Shown: one piece after another, positions 42,392 to 53,625 of the stretch
Numbering within the stretch: the first letter of the stretch is position 1
Layout: every line of letters begins with the position of its first letter
Origin: Branchiostoma floridae
Lineage: Eukaryota > Chordata > Leptocardii > Amphioxiformes > Branchiostomatidae
Direction of reading: 5' to 3'
NCBI RefSeq assembly: GCF_000003815.2
Contig: NW_023365758.1
Coordinates: 488,679 to 552,678 of the forward strand
Length of the DNA stretch: 64,000 nt
Made by a program: the position numbers and the translations under genes
The notes under the pieces: model-generated
The model's database searches: none
Told to the model about the DNA's origin: nothing
The model's input: only the letters and a program-made list of their open reading frames with translations

Positions 42392-42956
42392 TTTACCAGA
42401 ACTAGAAGTCGTATTTTTACTAAAGGGGGAGGGGGGCATTATTATGTAAGCTAATTTTGGAAACAAGTTGTGACTACAAGGATTAACAATGCTCCGGTTT
42501 CATAACTTTTTACATTTCACAATTCATTTAATGACTCAATTGGCAGCACGAACTGAACGACACCGGGCAACCTGTTAGTCCTCTGTACTGAAATTCCCAA
42601 GGGAGACACGAATGAACCCCTGGTGTAGATTTTACTCGTAGCCACTGAAGGCAGACTGTTATGAAAACACAATGATGTATTTAAATCGATAACCCGTCGG
42701 TTTGTAAGTTTTTTTGTAAGTTTTTGAAATGCCCCATGTTTCAGAATGTCCAATATTTTGCCACTACTGACAATGTATGGCAAATTCGGGTGTAATACAT
42801 GTACAGAACATCAAAACTAATATCTGCGTAGTTGCATACACATAACAATGGCGAAGGGTTCTATGTAGCAAATGACTAATCTCCATCCATGGGGAGGGGT
42901 TTTCGTTAAACTGTCATTCCAGGTGTGTGCTAACTCTTAAAACTATGAGTATATAC

Positions 42957-43002
<46 letters not shown>

Positions 43003-43202
43003 CTGACTGACTTGTGTGTATCGCGTGTGTGTGTGTGTGTGTGACTGACTGACTGACTTGTGTACCGTGTGTTTGTGTGACTGACTGACTTGTGTACCGT
43101 GTGTTTGTGTGACTGACTGACTTGTGTGTACCGGCAAGACAGGTATGATAGCATGTGTGTGTTCCCTACGTTTTAATTTCGGATGTTTTATTGTTATTTT
43201 AG
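42276..43202 (+). other. ZNF-8 intron 1 with AT and GT microsatellites
   Basis: AT microsatellite at 42315-42389 and a GT tract from about 42970, which continues into a ~32-bp tandem repeat of GTGACTGACTGACTTGTGTA (about 43040-43135). Acceptor GTTATTTTAG at 43202. Frames translated over these tracts are artefacts. Confidence 0.7.
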
Positions 43203-43204
43203 AA

Positions 43205-44599
43205 ATGGGTGAGAGAAGCGGTGAGTACGCTATGGACGATAATCCAGCTGTACACCCTGGGGACGAGACAAGCAGTAGCGAGAAATTAGACACAGAAAGG
43301 CAGCAAACTGGGGAAGGAAACATTCCATGTGAGGAAAAGTGTGGAGTAGAATCTGACCATCCTCCCGCACAGGGTCGGACAGAGCAGAAGGACAGACTTG
43401 CGGTGAAACGCACTGTGGATAAACGCTTTGCGTGTACGGAGTGTGGCTATAGGGCAGCCAAAAAGTATGTCCTAATCAAACACACAAGAAAACATACAGG
43501 TGAGAAACCATATAAGTGTGAGCAGTGTGACTATTCTGCTGCACAGAAAGTTCAATTAGACCGACACATGACTAAACATACCGGCGAAAAACCCTACATC
43601 TGTGGAGAGTGTGGATACTCGGCCGCTATCAGGTGTCACCTATTGGAACATATGAGAACACATGCTGGCGAGAAACCTTACAAGTGTGACCAGTGTAAAT
43701 ATACCTCTGCAACAAAATACAATTTAGACCAACACATGACTAAACACACCGGGGTAAAAACTCTCATGTGTGGGGAGTGCGGATTTCGAACGGCTAATAG
43801 GTCCAATCTATCTCGACATATAAGAACTCATACGGGCGAGAAACCCTACAAATGTGACCAATGCGACTATTCTACTACACACAGAAGCGCTTTAAACCGA
43901 CACATGGCTAAACACACCGGCAACAAACCCTACATGTGTGATGAGTGCGGATACAGGACTGCTAGCAGGTCTCACCTATCCGAACACATGAGAACACATA
44001 CAGGTGAAAAGCCTTATAAATGTGACCAGTGCGACTTTTCTGCTTCACACAAAGGTAATTTAAAGAAACACATGGCTAAACACACCGGCGAAAAACCCTA
44101 CATGTGTGATGCGTGCGGATACAGGACGGCTGACAAGTCTTCCTTGACCGAACATATGAGAACACATACCGGCGAGAAACCTTATAAGTGTGACCAGTGT
44201 GACTATTCTGCTGCACATAAAGTTTCTTTAGACCGTCACCTTACTAAACACACAGGAGAAAAGCCATTTATGTGCGAACAGTGCGAATACAGGACAACTA
44301 ACAGGTCTTACCTGTCCGAACATATGAGAACACATACAGGTATGAAACCTTATAAATGCGACCAGTGCGACTATTCTGCTTCATGCAAAGGCAATCTAGT
44401 CAAACACATGTATAAACACAACGGCGAAAAACCCTACATGTGTGGAGAGTGCGGATTCAGGACGGCTAGAATGTCTTGCTTAACCGTACACATTAGAAAA
44501 CATACAGGTGAAAAACCTTACAAGTGTGACCAGTGCGACTATTCTGCTGCACAAAAATTCCATTTAGACCGACATGTGGCTAAACACAACGGCGAATAA
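43205..44599 (+). CDS. ZNF-8, C2H2 zinc-finger protein, 14 fingers
   Basis: 464 residues from the ATG 2 nt after the acceptor. Leader 1-74 intact (MGERSGEYAMDD..., CEEKCG). Contact quartets: KYVK, QVQR, ICHE, TYNQ, NSNR, HSAR, SSHE, HGNK, DSSE, HVSR, NSYE, CGNK, RSCV, QFHR. The linker before finger 5 is TGVKTL, shared with ZNF-10 and ZNF-11. Ends HNGE then TAA, the subfamily mark of ZNF-7 to ZNF-11. The first six fingers are close to those of ZNF-9, -10 and -11, the later ones are a different selection of the same finger types. Confidence 0.92.
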   Translation: MGERSGEYAMDDNPAVHPGDETSSSEKLDTERQQTGEGNIPCEEKCGVESDHPPAQGRTEQKDRLAVKRTVDKRFACTECGYRAAKKYVLIKHTRKHTGEKPYKCEQCDYSAAQKVQLDRHMTKHTGEKPYICGECGYSAAIRCHLLEHMRTHAGEKPYKCDQCKYTSATKYNLDQHMTKHTGVKTLMCGECGFRTANRSNLSRHIRTHTGEKPYKCDQCDYSTTHRSALNRHMAKHTGNKPYMCDECGYRTASRSHLSEHMRTHTGEKPYKCDQCDFSASHKGNLKKHMAKHTGEKPYMCDACGYRTADKSSLTEHMRTHTGEKPYKCDQCDYSAAHKVSLDRHLTKHTGEKPFMCEQCEYRTTNRSYLSEHMRTHTGMKPYKCDQCDYSASCKGNLVKHMYKHNGEKPYMCGECGFRTARMSCLTVHIRKHTGEKPYKCDQCDYSAAQKFHLDRHVAKHNGE

Positions 44600-44890
44600 C
44601 CCAACGTTTAGGGAGTGTGGATACATGGACGGCTGGCAAGTAATCCGTAACCTTAGATATGACAAACCATTTACGTGTAAGTAGTGTGACTACACTGCAG
44701 CACAGTAATACCATGTTAACAGACACAGGACGAGACAAACCGTGGAAACTTCACCAGTGTGTACTTGATATTAATAAACCTATCCAGATACGTGCAAAAT
44801 ACAGTAGAAGTAAAGCAAAAATGTGACCAGTGAGACTATTCTGCTTTAAGGAAAAGTAGTTTACACTTACACATGGCCTAACACGCCTGT
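44600..44890 (+). pseudogene. Fossil fingers after the ZNF-8 stop
   Basis: The TAA stands where AAA (Lys of TGEKP) is expected, and finger-like sequence goes on: GGGAGTGTGGATACATGG, then CCATTTACGTGTAAGTAG with TGTGACTACACTGCAGC, and at 44818-44890 a full D-class relic (TGTGACCAGTGAGACTATTC ... CACATGGCC) with a stop inside. At least three fingers have decayed. Confidence 0.75.
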
Positions 44891-45212
44891 AAATTACCCA
44901 ACCCTACATGTGCGGTATGCCCATCTCATCACTGAACCTTGGTACTTGGCTGTTGCAAACATAAATACAAAATGTATTGAATGACTCAATTTGAGGACAA
45001 TATTCTGTATTCAACATTGTATTATTGCTGAATAAGATACTCTTAGATAAACATGCGAGGAAGTGCTAACTTGACAACTTGCCAAACGTAGATATAGTAC
45101 TGACGGTTATTGAGTTTATTCTAAGTGTGTTTTTTCATGCATAACTTGGAACCTTGGTGATATTTCATGCGTTGTTAAACGTTTCAACATGATTATTCAC
45201 ATCACGTGGAAA

Positions 45213-45218
45213 AATAAA
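45213..45218 (+). terminator. Probable poly(A) signal of ZNF-8
   Basis: AATAAA after CACATCACGTGGAA; the same block with AATAAA or GATAAA follows ZNF-9 (49865) and ZNF-10 (56541). Confidence 0.45.
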
Positions 45219-45830
45219 TTTAGATTTTCAAAAAGGCTGTCAAGGTCTTCTCTGGCTGGATATGCATGACATCTCTCTCTCTCTCTGCTTGCTATAAGTG
45301 ATAGTATCCAAATTGAATGTACGCTCACGAGTATGTAGTTCAATCAATTAATCAGTCGGTCATTTCTAATAATACTTGGTAAAGGTTTTCAGATAATTTT
45401 CCACTGATATTAAATTCATGGTTGTTAGTATCAAAGTTTTTAGGAGTCCATTGTTAAGCTATCAGGATTTATTATACCAGTAGTAGGGTCTGGTCATTAT
45501 TTCTATTTTATTTATTGGTTTGGCTATTCAGCACGCACAGCCAGGGCTGCCCAACTAGACTGTTGCTATTACAAAGGGCTAGCCTTACTGACAAAAGCAT
45601 AGACAATACAAATGGAATTGGGCAAGGACAGGATACCTATCAATAACAATATTCTAAATACATAAAGATATAGAAATTAAGAATAAAAATAAATTACCAT
45701 TTACCGCAGATTCCACCTCTCTGTTGTGCACGGAAGAATAACTACGGCATTAGCAAGTACTGCGTGGCACTATTTTGACCCGAACTACTTTTGGGGACGG
45801 TGTCGCGGATAAATACTGGGTTATGAGAAC
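45219..45830. other. ZNF-8 to ZNF-9 intergenic sequence
   Basis: No gene. 45480-45650 (GGCTATTCAGCACGCACAG, GCCAGGGCTGCCCAAC) recurs before ZNF-10 (52360) and ZNF-11 (56840) as part of the duplicated unit. 45440-45480 gives the uninserted form of the site filled by a LINE at 50.36 kb. Confidence 0.5.
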
Positions 45831-45969
45831 TTGAAAGGTCAGTTTGCCTGGCAGCCATTGTTGTTTGTCGGAGTGTAACGTACGTGTATACGACTACTTT
45901 GCTCCAGTTTGAGACCACTTTCAAGACAATTTGACACTTCAGCGATGAATCAGCATCACAAACCGGAAG
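45831..45969 (+). promoter_or_regulatory. ZNF-9 first exon/promoter module, altered 5' part
   Basis: Keeps AAAGGTCAGTTTGCC, TTGTCGGAGTGTAACG, CTCCAGTTTGAGACC, TTTCAAGACAATTTGAC and CCGGAAG before GTAAAA (donor 45970). The YY1-like site has become GCAGCCATTG and the upstream TCAACTTTGACC block is replaced. ZNF-10 and ZNF-11 share these changes. Confidence 0.7.
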
Positions 45970-46880
45970 GTAAAACTTTTTTCACCTAATTTACGTTCTT
46001 CGTCTGATAATCCTTAATTTTCTTTTACCAGAAACCGTATTCTTCTAAGGCGAGAGGGCCATGACGATGTAATTAGTATGTGACCGGAGGCGGTAACATC
46101 CGGCGACAGACTACTACTTGTAGTACTAGTGTTGCTTTTGTCCACGTAGCGCGTTGGCATTTGTATCTGTATGTTCCCGTTGTCGCATTCGTATGTACTT
46201 TGGTATGTCCTCTGCACATTTTTCGCGATGATGAACATTTTTCGCGGTAGCTGTTTTTATTATCGATGTAAACATTTCAGAAATCATCCCTGTATTTGAT
46301 ATCTAGTAGAACAGGTCATGTGGTGTGGGCCTTAGTAATTACATTATCTCCAAGCAGATATGATGTTCTCTAATGTTGAACAACTGTTAACATTTTGCGG
46401 CCGGGAGAGGAATCCCTTACAGCTGTTAGACTCTAGCTTCGAATTCCTAGCTCATTTCTTTGGTTATCAGTGCCAGTGTTTTAGTTAACAGGTACATACT
46501 TTGTTCTGGTAAGCTATCAGTATTATTAGGGCTTCGTTTTCTTTCCTATTTGTCTGTCTGTAACTGTCCATATCACCGGCATAAAATACATTATGTTGTT
46601 GCAACTGACGTGGCGGAACCATAAATTCGTCAAAAAGTACTAATATGTTATAATTATCTACGGCCATTTTATCTACGGTTTATTATCTGTCTGTACCCTT
46701 GCAATTAGCCTACGGGCATGGATTTGCACATAAATACAAGAATGTAAATGCATAAATGTATTATTCGGGAACGAGTGACTACATGGGCTAATACATATAA
46801 TTGTGTGTGTGAGTACGTTTCCGTGTGTGTCTACCAGTATTTCTTCTCGTTTAGTTTCGGATATTTTATTGTTGTTTTAG
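45970..46880 (+). other. ZNF-9 intron 1
   Basis: Closely similar to the introns of ZNF-10 and ZNF-11. Includes a MITE-like half-end (TATCTCCAAGCAGATATG near 46346) and a short GT tract (46802-46830). Acceptor GTTGTTTTAG at 46880. Confidence 0.7.
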
Positions 46881-46882
46881 AA

Positions 46883-48787
46883 ATGGGTGAGAGAAGCGGT
46901 GAGGTCGCTATGGACGATCATCCAGCTGTACACCCTGGAGACGAGACAAGCAGCAGTGAGAAGTTAGACAAAGAAAGGCAGCAAAATAAGGAAGGAAACA
47001 TTCCATGTGAGGAAAAGTGCGGAGAAGAATCTGACCATCCTCCCGCACGGGGTCGAACAGAGCAAAAGGACAGACTTGCGGTGAAACGCACTGTGAATAA
47101 ACGCTTTGCGTGTACGGAGTGTGGCTATAGGGCAGCCAAAAAGTCTGTCCTAATCAAACACACAAGAAAACATACAGGTGAGAAATCATATAAGTGTGAC
47201 CAGTGCGACTATTGTGCTGCACAGAAAGTTCACTTAGACCGACACATGACTAAGCATACCGGGGAAAAACCCTACATGTGTGGAGAGTGTGGATACTCGG
47301 CGGCTATCAGGTGTCGCCTATTGGAACATATGAGAATACATACTGGCGAGAAACCTTACAAGTGTGACCAGTGTAACTATGCATCTGCATCGAAATACAG
47401 TTTAGACCAACACATGACTAAACACACCGGAGAAAAATCCCTCATGTGTGGGGAGTGCGGATACAGGACGGCTGATAGGTCCAACCTATCTCGACATATG
47501 AGAACTCATACGGGCGAGAAACCCTACAAATGTGACCAATGCGACTATTCTACCATACACAAAAGTGCTTTAAACCGACACATGGCTAAACACACCGGCA
47601 ACAAACCCTACATGTGTGATGATTGTGGATACAGGACGGCTAACAGGTCTTACTTGACCAGACATATGAGAAAACATACAGGTGAGAAACCATATAAGTG
47701 CGACCAGTGCGACTATTCTGCTGCACATAAAGCTTCTTTAGACCTTCATCTTACTAAACACGCCGGAGAAAATCCATTTGTGTGTGGACAGTGCGAATAC
47801 AGGACTGCTAGCAAGTCTCATCTATCCGAACATATGAGAACACATACAGGTGAAAAGCCCTATAAATGTGACCAGTGCGACTATTCTGCTTCACACAAAG
47901 GTAATCTAAAGAAACACATGTATAAACACACAGGCAAAAAACCTTACATGTGTGGAGAGTGCGGATTCAGGACGGCTAGTAGGTCTTCCTTGTCATTGAC
48001 CAGACATATGAGAAAACATACAGGTGCGAAACCATATAAGTGTGACCAATGCGACTATTCCGCTGCACATAAAGTTTCTTTAGACCTTCATCTTACTAAA
48101 CACACCGGAAAAAAGCCATTTATGTGTGGACAGTGCGGATACAGGACTGCTATCAAGTCTCACCTATCCGTACATATGAGGAAACATTCAGGTGAAAAGC
48201 CCTATAAATGTGACCAGTGCGACTATTCTGTTGCACAGAAATGCCATTTAAACCGACACATGGCTAAACACGACGGAGAAAAGCCATATAAGTGTAGAGA
48301 GTGTGGGTACAGAACGGCTCAGAGGTCTAACCTGTCTGTACATATGAGGAAACATTCAGGTGAAAAGCCCTATAAATGTGACCAGTGCGACTATTCTGCT
48401 TCACACAAATGTAATCTAGCCACACACATGTATAAGCACACCGGCGAAAAACCTTACATGTGTGGAGAGTGCGGATACAGGACGGCTGACAGGTCTTACT
48501 TAACCGTACATATGAGAAAACATACAGGTGAGAAACCTTACAAGTGTGACCAGTGCGACTATTTTGCTGCACAGAAATGCCATTTAGACCAACATATGGC
48601 TAAACACACCGGAGAAAAACCCTTCATGTGTGGAGAGTGCGGATACAGGACGGCTGACAGGTCTCACTTGACCGTACACATGAGAACACATACAGGTGCG
48701 AAACCTTACAAATGTGACCAGTGCGACTATTCTGCTGCACAGAAATGCAATTTAGACCGACATGTGGCTAAACACAATGGCGAATAA
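46883..48787 (+). CDS. ZNF-9, C2H2 zinc-finger protein, 20 fingers
   Basis: 634 residues, the longest protein of the cluster. Leader 1-74 intact with CEEKCG. Twenty fingers in register; quartets: KSVK, QVHR, ICRE, SYSQ, DSNR, HSAR, NSYR, HASL, SSHE, HGNK, irregular, HVSL, ISHV, QCHR, QSNV, HCNT, DSYV, QCHQ, DSHV, QCNR. Finger 11 carries a 2-residue in-frame insertion (SSLSLTRH) that lengthens the Cys-His spacing from 12 to 14, so it may not fold or may act as a hinge. Ends HNGE then TAA. The extra fingers relative to ZNF-10 are pairs of the two classes, as expected if arrays grow by 168-bp steps. Confidence 0.93.
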   Translation: MGERSGEVAMDDHPAVHPGDETSSSEKLDKERQQNKEGNIPCEEKCGEESDHPPARGRTEQKDRLAVKRTVNKRFACTECGYRAAKKSVLIKHTRKHTGEKSYKCDQCDYCAAQKVHLDRHMTKHTGEKPYMCGECGYSAAIRCRLLEHMRIHTGEKPYKCDQCNYASASKYSLDQHMTKHTGEKSLMCGECGYRTADRSNLSRHMRTHTGEKPYKCDQCDYSTIHKSALNRHMAKHTGNKPYMCDDCGYRTANRSYLTRHMRKHTGEKPYKCDQCDYSAAHKASLDLHLTKHAGENPFVCGQCEYRTASKSHLSEHMRTHTGEKPYKCDQCDYSASHKGNLKKHMYKHTGKKPYMCGECGFRTASRSSLSLTRHMRKHTGAKPYKCDQCDYSAAHKVSLDLHLTKHTGKKPFMCGQCGYRTAIKSHLSVHMRKHSGEKPYKCDQCDYSVAQKCHLNRHMAKHDGEKPYKCRECGYRTAQRSNLSVHMRKHSGEKPYKCDQCDYSASHKCNLATHMYKHTGEKPYMCGECGYRTADRSYLTVHMRKHTGEKPYKCDQCDYFAAQKCHLDQHMAKHTGEKPFMCGECGYRTADRSHLTVHMRTHTGAKPYKCDQCDYSAAQKCNLDRHVAKHNGE

Positions 48788-49362
48788 CCCAACGTTCAGG
48801 GAGTATACGTACAAGACTACAATCCATAACCTTAGACATGACAAACCATTTACGTGTAAGTAGTGTGACTACACTGCAGCACAGTAATGCCATGTAAACA
48901 GACACAGGACGAGACACATCAGAGAAAATAAGAAAGACAAATGGGTACAAAACTTAGCCTAAAATAATTTTTTATTCCATCGGTAGACATTCACATTCTA
49001 AAGGGAAAGAACGATTGGTGTATAATTATAGAACTGATGAATGTAATAACAAATTGAAGTGGATATTCTTATTGTATTGTAGCTGTTAAGCACCAATTTA
49101 AAATAACAAGTACTATAGTAGTTTTTACCGAATTGCAGATATATTATATTTTAGAGCTGTATTTGTCTTAGACGTCTGTTAGTGATTCAGTCCGAGTTCT
49201 ATTTACTTTTCAAATCAGTTAACTACATGTACATCTAGTTAACTGCTAGACTTTCATTTCCAATGTTCGAATCAATAAAAAGCAAATCATCATCAAACTA
49301 TGAATGTAACCAGTGTGAATATGCTCCTACACAGAAATTGATACATGGCTAAGCACACAGGT
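48788..49362 (+). pseudogene. Fossil fingers after the ZNF-9 stop
   Basis: Same pattern as after ZNF-8: GAATAACCCAACGTTCAGGG, CCATTTACGTGTAAGTAG with TGTGACTACACTGCAGC (to about 48890), and a D-class relic at 49302-49362 (GAATGTAACCAGTGTGAATA ... CATGGCTAAGCACACAGG). All frames broken. Confidence 0.7.
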
Positions 49363-50359
49363 CCGGATACGATGTGTAACCACACCGCCAATGATACCTT
49401 GACAATTATTTGTGTTTCTACTTTAGACCAACGTATGGTATTTTATAAAGAATTGAGTTTTTCGAAAACTGACGTTGGGACAGAGCTTCACCTTTGTAAC
49501 TAGAAACTGTAAAGAAACGTCTACTAAATTAGTTATCCATTGTCGACTTGTGGGATATGCCACTTTCTATTTATACATATGCATATTCCATATTATAGAC
49601 ATTGATAGGTCATTTTGCGTAGATAGACATTGCATATACATTTGAGGACAATGTTCTGTATTCAACATTGTATTTTTGCTGAATAGGATGTTGTTACTCT
49701 TAGATAACAATGCTAGGAAGTGGCAACTTGATGAAGATTTGCCAAACCTAGGTATATAGTACTGACCACTATTGAGTGTATTCTTATGTTATTTCATGCC
49801 TTACTTCGAAACGTGGTGATATTTCATGTTTTGTTTAACAATGGTTATTCACATCACGTGGAAAGATAAAGTTATACTTTCAAAGCGACTGCCAAGGTCG
49901 TCTCTGGCTGGATATGCATGACATCTCTCTGTGTGTCTCTCTCTCTCTCTGCATGCTATAGTATAGTGATAGTATCCAACTTGAATGTACGCTCTCGAGT
50001 GTAGTGACCTAGATGTAGTGACCTAGATGTAGTGACCTTAAGAAATAGTGTCCTAGATGTAGTACCAGTTAATTTGCATGCTCCATATACAGTCCACAGT
50101 AAGTCACGTAGGCATTGCTTCCCCACGCTACCCTCCTGCAGTGCATAAAGTTGTAGAGCTAGTGGACGGACGTGTGTGCGAGTGCTCTCTGCGTTAGCCC
50201 TTCTGAAATCTGAATACACACCGCACCACACAACGAGTATGTAATTCAATCAATTAATCAGTCCATCATTTCTGATAATACTTCCTCTGATAATATTCCA
50301 CTGATATTAAATTCATGGTTGCTGGTATCAAAATTTTTAGGAGTCCATAGTTTACGCTA
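49363..50359. other. ZNF-9 3' flank
   Basis: GATAAA at 49865-49870 aligns with the AATAAA after ZNF-8 and ZNF-10. A tandem run of GTAGTGACCTAGAT (about 50010-50065) and CT microsatellite (49925-49950). No gene seen. Confidence 0.5.
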
Positions 50360-52330
50360 GGGAAGGGGGTCATTTTCTAGGTGCAGGTTTGTGGGGCTGA
50401 TTTGTGGCTGGTGGCTTTTGGCTCCTCAGTGGGCAGGGGCGCCGCTCCCTGACCGCCGTGTTGTTGTGTGGCGGCGAGTACCCGTAGACTTGGTTGAGGT
50501 TTAGTGGCTGGCACGGAGGGCATTTTTAAATGCCTCCAAGTTTTTCGCCTGAGCTATATGTTCTGGGAGGGCATTCCATTCGCGAGCTGTTTTGATGTAG
50601 AAAGAGTTTCGGTGGTAGTCAGTTCTAGATGGAGGAATTCGAAAGGCAAGGCTGTTCTCTGTGCGGGTGGGTCTCAGGTGATCCTTGGTGGACAGTGGCA
50701 TGTCGGAAGAGACAAGTTTGTTTTGGATTTTATAAAACATATGAAGTCGTGCTTCTTGTCTCCTCTCTGCCAGTGTGGACCAGTCAAGTGAGTTGAGCAT
50801 GTTAGACACGCTTGACTGCCTGCGGTAGCGGTGGAGAACAAAACGTGCGGCTCGTCTTTGTACGGCCTCTAGGGTTTTGATGTTGTTGTGGGTGTAGGGA
50901 TCCCATACCGTCTGGCAGTACTCCAATATAGGACGTACCAAGGTTTGATATGCACGGGCTTTGATATGGGGGTTTGAAACATTGATGTTTCGTTTCAAGA
51001 AGTTCAGTGTGTTGGTAGATTTTGTTGACACTTGATCAATGTGTTGGTCCCATCTTAAGTCTTCTGTTATTGTAACACCAAGGTACTTGACACAGCTGAC
51101 GTGCTTTAGTATGTATAGTCAAACACGATGGGGGTTTTCTTTCTGGAGATGGTAAGAACCTCACATTTGTTTGGATGGAATTCCATCATCCACTTGTCTT
51201 CCCAGTGGGTCAGAGTGTCAAGGTCTGCCTGGAGTTTTTGGACATCATCCAGACAGGAAATGGTCATGTAAATTATAGTGTCATCCGCGAAAAGGCGTGT
51301 GGTGGACTGTAGGTTTTCGGCTATGTCATTTATGTAGTACAAAAACAAACATGGTCCGAGCACCGAGCCCTGAGGGACGCCTGAGATCACATCAAGTTTA
51401 CTTGACATGCAACCCTCAACAACGACTGACTGTGTTCGTTTGTAAAGAAAGTCCTCGATCCAGTCTCTTGTTTCTGGCTCTACTCCATACCACTGCAGCT
51501 TCCTGATCAGGCGTTTATGACCAACCTTATCGAAGGCTTTAGAGAAGTCGAGTACACAGACGTCCGTCTGGAGGCCATTATGCATGTTAGTGTTGACTTC
51601 ATGAACAAATTTAAGAAGTTGCGTCTCACAAGATCTTCCAGGTCTAAAGCCATTTTGTAGTTTGTAGAACAGATCGTGTTGTTCGGCATGTTTCATCAAA
51701 CTACTACAGATGATGTGTTCCATGATCTTTGAGCATATACAGGTAAGGCTGATTGGTCTGTAGTTAGCCTTGTCGTACCTCTGGCCCTTTTTAAATATGG
51801 GAGCAACATTTGCATGTTTCCAATCATCCGGTACAGTTCTTTCTTTAAGGGATTTCTGGAATATGCGTGTCAGAGGGTCTGCAACTTCGTTACAAAGTTC
51901 TTTTAGGATGCGGGGGCTTATGCCGTCAGGGCCACAGGCTTTTGCTGGGTTGAGCTTCTGCAGTAGTTTCAGTACTCCAAGCCGGGTGATGTTGATCCTT
52001 GGCATAGGTTTTGTCTTTCTGCCTCGTCGATTTGGTATGTTTGGAGTTTCTCTGGTGAATACTGACTGAAACTGTGCGTTCAGGATCTCCGCCTTTGGCT
52101 GTGGGTCTGTGACAAGTTTCCCATGGTCTTTCAGCGGTGCGATCCCTGAGTGGTCAGTGCGCTGGTACTTTATGAATTTCCAGAACCTCTTCATGCTGTT
52201 AAAGATTTCGCTGTTCTCGTTGTTTTCAGGAGTGATGGTCTCTTCAACATATTGCCAGTACGCCCTCCGCAGGTCACGTTGAACTTCTCTTTTCAGTTTT
52301 TGGAACTTGGCCTCATCAGAAAGTCGCCCA
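50360..52330 (-). mobile_element. 5'-truncated CR1/L2/Jockey-type LINE, ~1.97 kb
   Basis: Minus-strand non-LTR retrotransposon with reverse transcriptase, cut at its 5' end near 52330. The uninserted equivalents lie after ZNF-8 (about 45440-45480) and ZNF-10 (about 56770-56820); a few bases were lost at the junction and no clear target duplication is visible. No endonuclease domain is present, as expected from 5' truncation. Confidence 0.85.
50501..52330 (-). pseudogene. LINE reverse transcriptase, 5'-truncated and frameshifted
   Basis: Reading leftward: RLSDEAKFQKLKREVQ at the truncated start, NYRPISLTCICSKIMEH, the FSKAFDKVGH block, SGVPQGSVLGP and the catalytic LFADDTIIY (the D-D pair of the active site). 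Near 51107 the frame shifts (after VFDYTY) and continues as KHVSCVKYLGVTITEDLRW, then TAREWNALPEHIAQAKN and a stop at 50501. The single frameshift and missing N-terminus mean it cannot make a working protein. Family: CR1/L2/Jockey superfamily of LINEs. Confidence 0.9.
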
Positions 52331-53625
52331 GTTTATTGTACCGGTAGTACGCCATTATTTCTATTTCATTTATTGGTTAAGCTAATTCAGCACGCACAGC
52401 CAGGGCTACTCAACCTGGCTGTGGCTATTACATAGGGCTGGCCATGCTGACCAAACAGGGACAATACAAATGGAATTGAACACGGACAGGACACTAACAA
52501 TATTCTAGATACATAAAAATATAGAAATAAGAATAAAAATGACTATACAAGGCCTAAGATAGCACACGTAGTGTCTATAATAGAACATATAACATAACAT
52601 GGTCTGTATATACACGTGTATAACTACATTTGTATTCGTAAGGGTCGCCGGCATTCCCAGACTGGCCATAGATATTCTTTTAATCATTATAATGCCTTTA
52701 GATATAAACGTCTTTCCTTTATTAGCAGATCCCACCCGGCCATCTCAGGCAGATGGACAAACGAAAAAGACAACAATACAAAAGCACTTTTGAAATAGTT
52801 GTTTGGCAGGCTTAAACGCCAGGTCGTTATCATACTCATAGGTTAAAACGGTGTAGGGTATTCATGTATATCAACCATGACCTTCGACCTCCACAGCGCA
52901 CAAATGAAGATATCAGTACACAGTTTTTCGCCTTTGGGGATTTATATGGTTAAGGACCCCAAAGTCAGGAGGTTCGACGCCTAAAAATTCATTGCAAGGT
53001 GCAGAAATATTTTAAAAGAATTTAGTATGTTGAAGTTCAGTGTACGATGTAGAAAATATCTGAAAATGAGCATGGCTTTGCCGGCTCGTTTCTTTGTAAT
53101 AGTTTCCTATCCACACTGCGCACTCATTGGTTCATGCTTCATAGGTGATTAAGGTATGGGGAGTAGCCGAAGTCGCGTGGCGAAAGCAGACACTTGAAAT
53201 CTCATGCCTAACGAAGAGGGTGGGTGGGTGGGAAGCCTCTGAGACAAAGACGGTCCTCTCCCAACCCCTGCCCAACCCCAACCAACAGCCTTCCTCCCAA
53301 ACCTTACTGGGTCGCCTTCCCCCGCTCATTGGCGGTGCGGATGAATCCAAAAGAGAGACAAATAGGAGGTCATGAAACTGCAGACGACGAACAGGAAGTG
53401 CCGGTAACAGTATCAAGGCGCAAATTTCCGCTGGCCGAAGAAGCAACGTGATCCAACTTATACAGTATGAACACCGATGTATTCCTCTACCATTTACCAA
53501 AGTTTCCACATCGCTGTTGTGCACGGAAGAATAACTACGGCATTAGCAAGTACTGTGTGGTGCACTTTTTTGACCCGAACTACTTTTGGGGACGGGGTCG
53601 CGGATGAATACTGTGTTATGAGACC
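52331..53625. other. ZNF-9 to ZNF-10 intergenic, with a first-exon remnant
   Basis: 52358-52530 repeats the block seen at 45500 and 56840. At about 52858-52905 a decayed piece of the promoter module remains (GTATATCAACCATGACC, TTCGACCTCCACAGCGC), so an older promoter was displaced. 53100-53470 contains a block shared with 57010-57460 (CGCACTCATTGG, CAGGAAGTGCCGGTAACAG). No gene supported. Confidence 0.5.

Noticed and set aside
42215-42466. Open frames with Ile-Tyr repeats
   Set aside because: Translation of the AT microsatellite in the ZNF-8 intron.
42943-43413. 156-codon minus-strand frame over the ZNF-8 start
   Set aside because: Antisense of the leader plus the GT tract; similar antisense frames occur opposite the other leaders and fingers for the same compositional reason.
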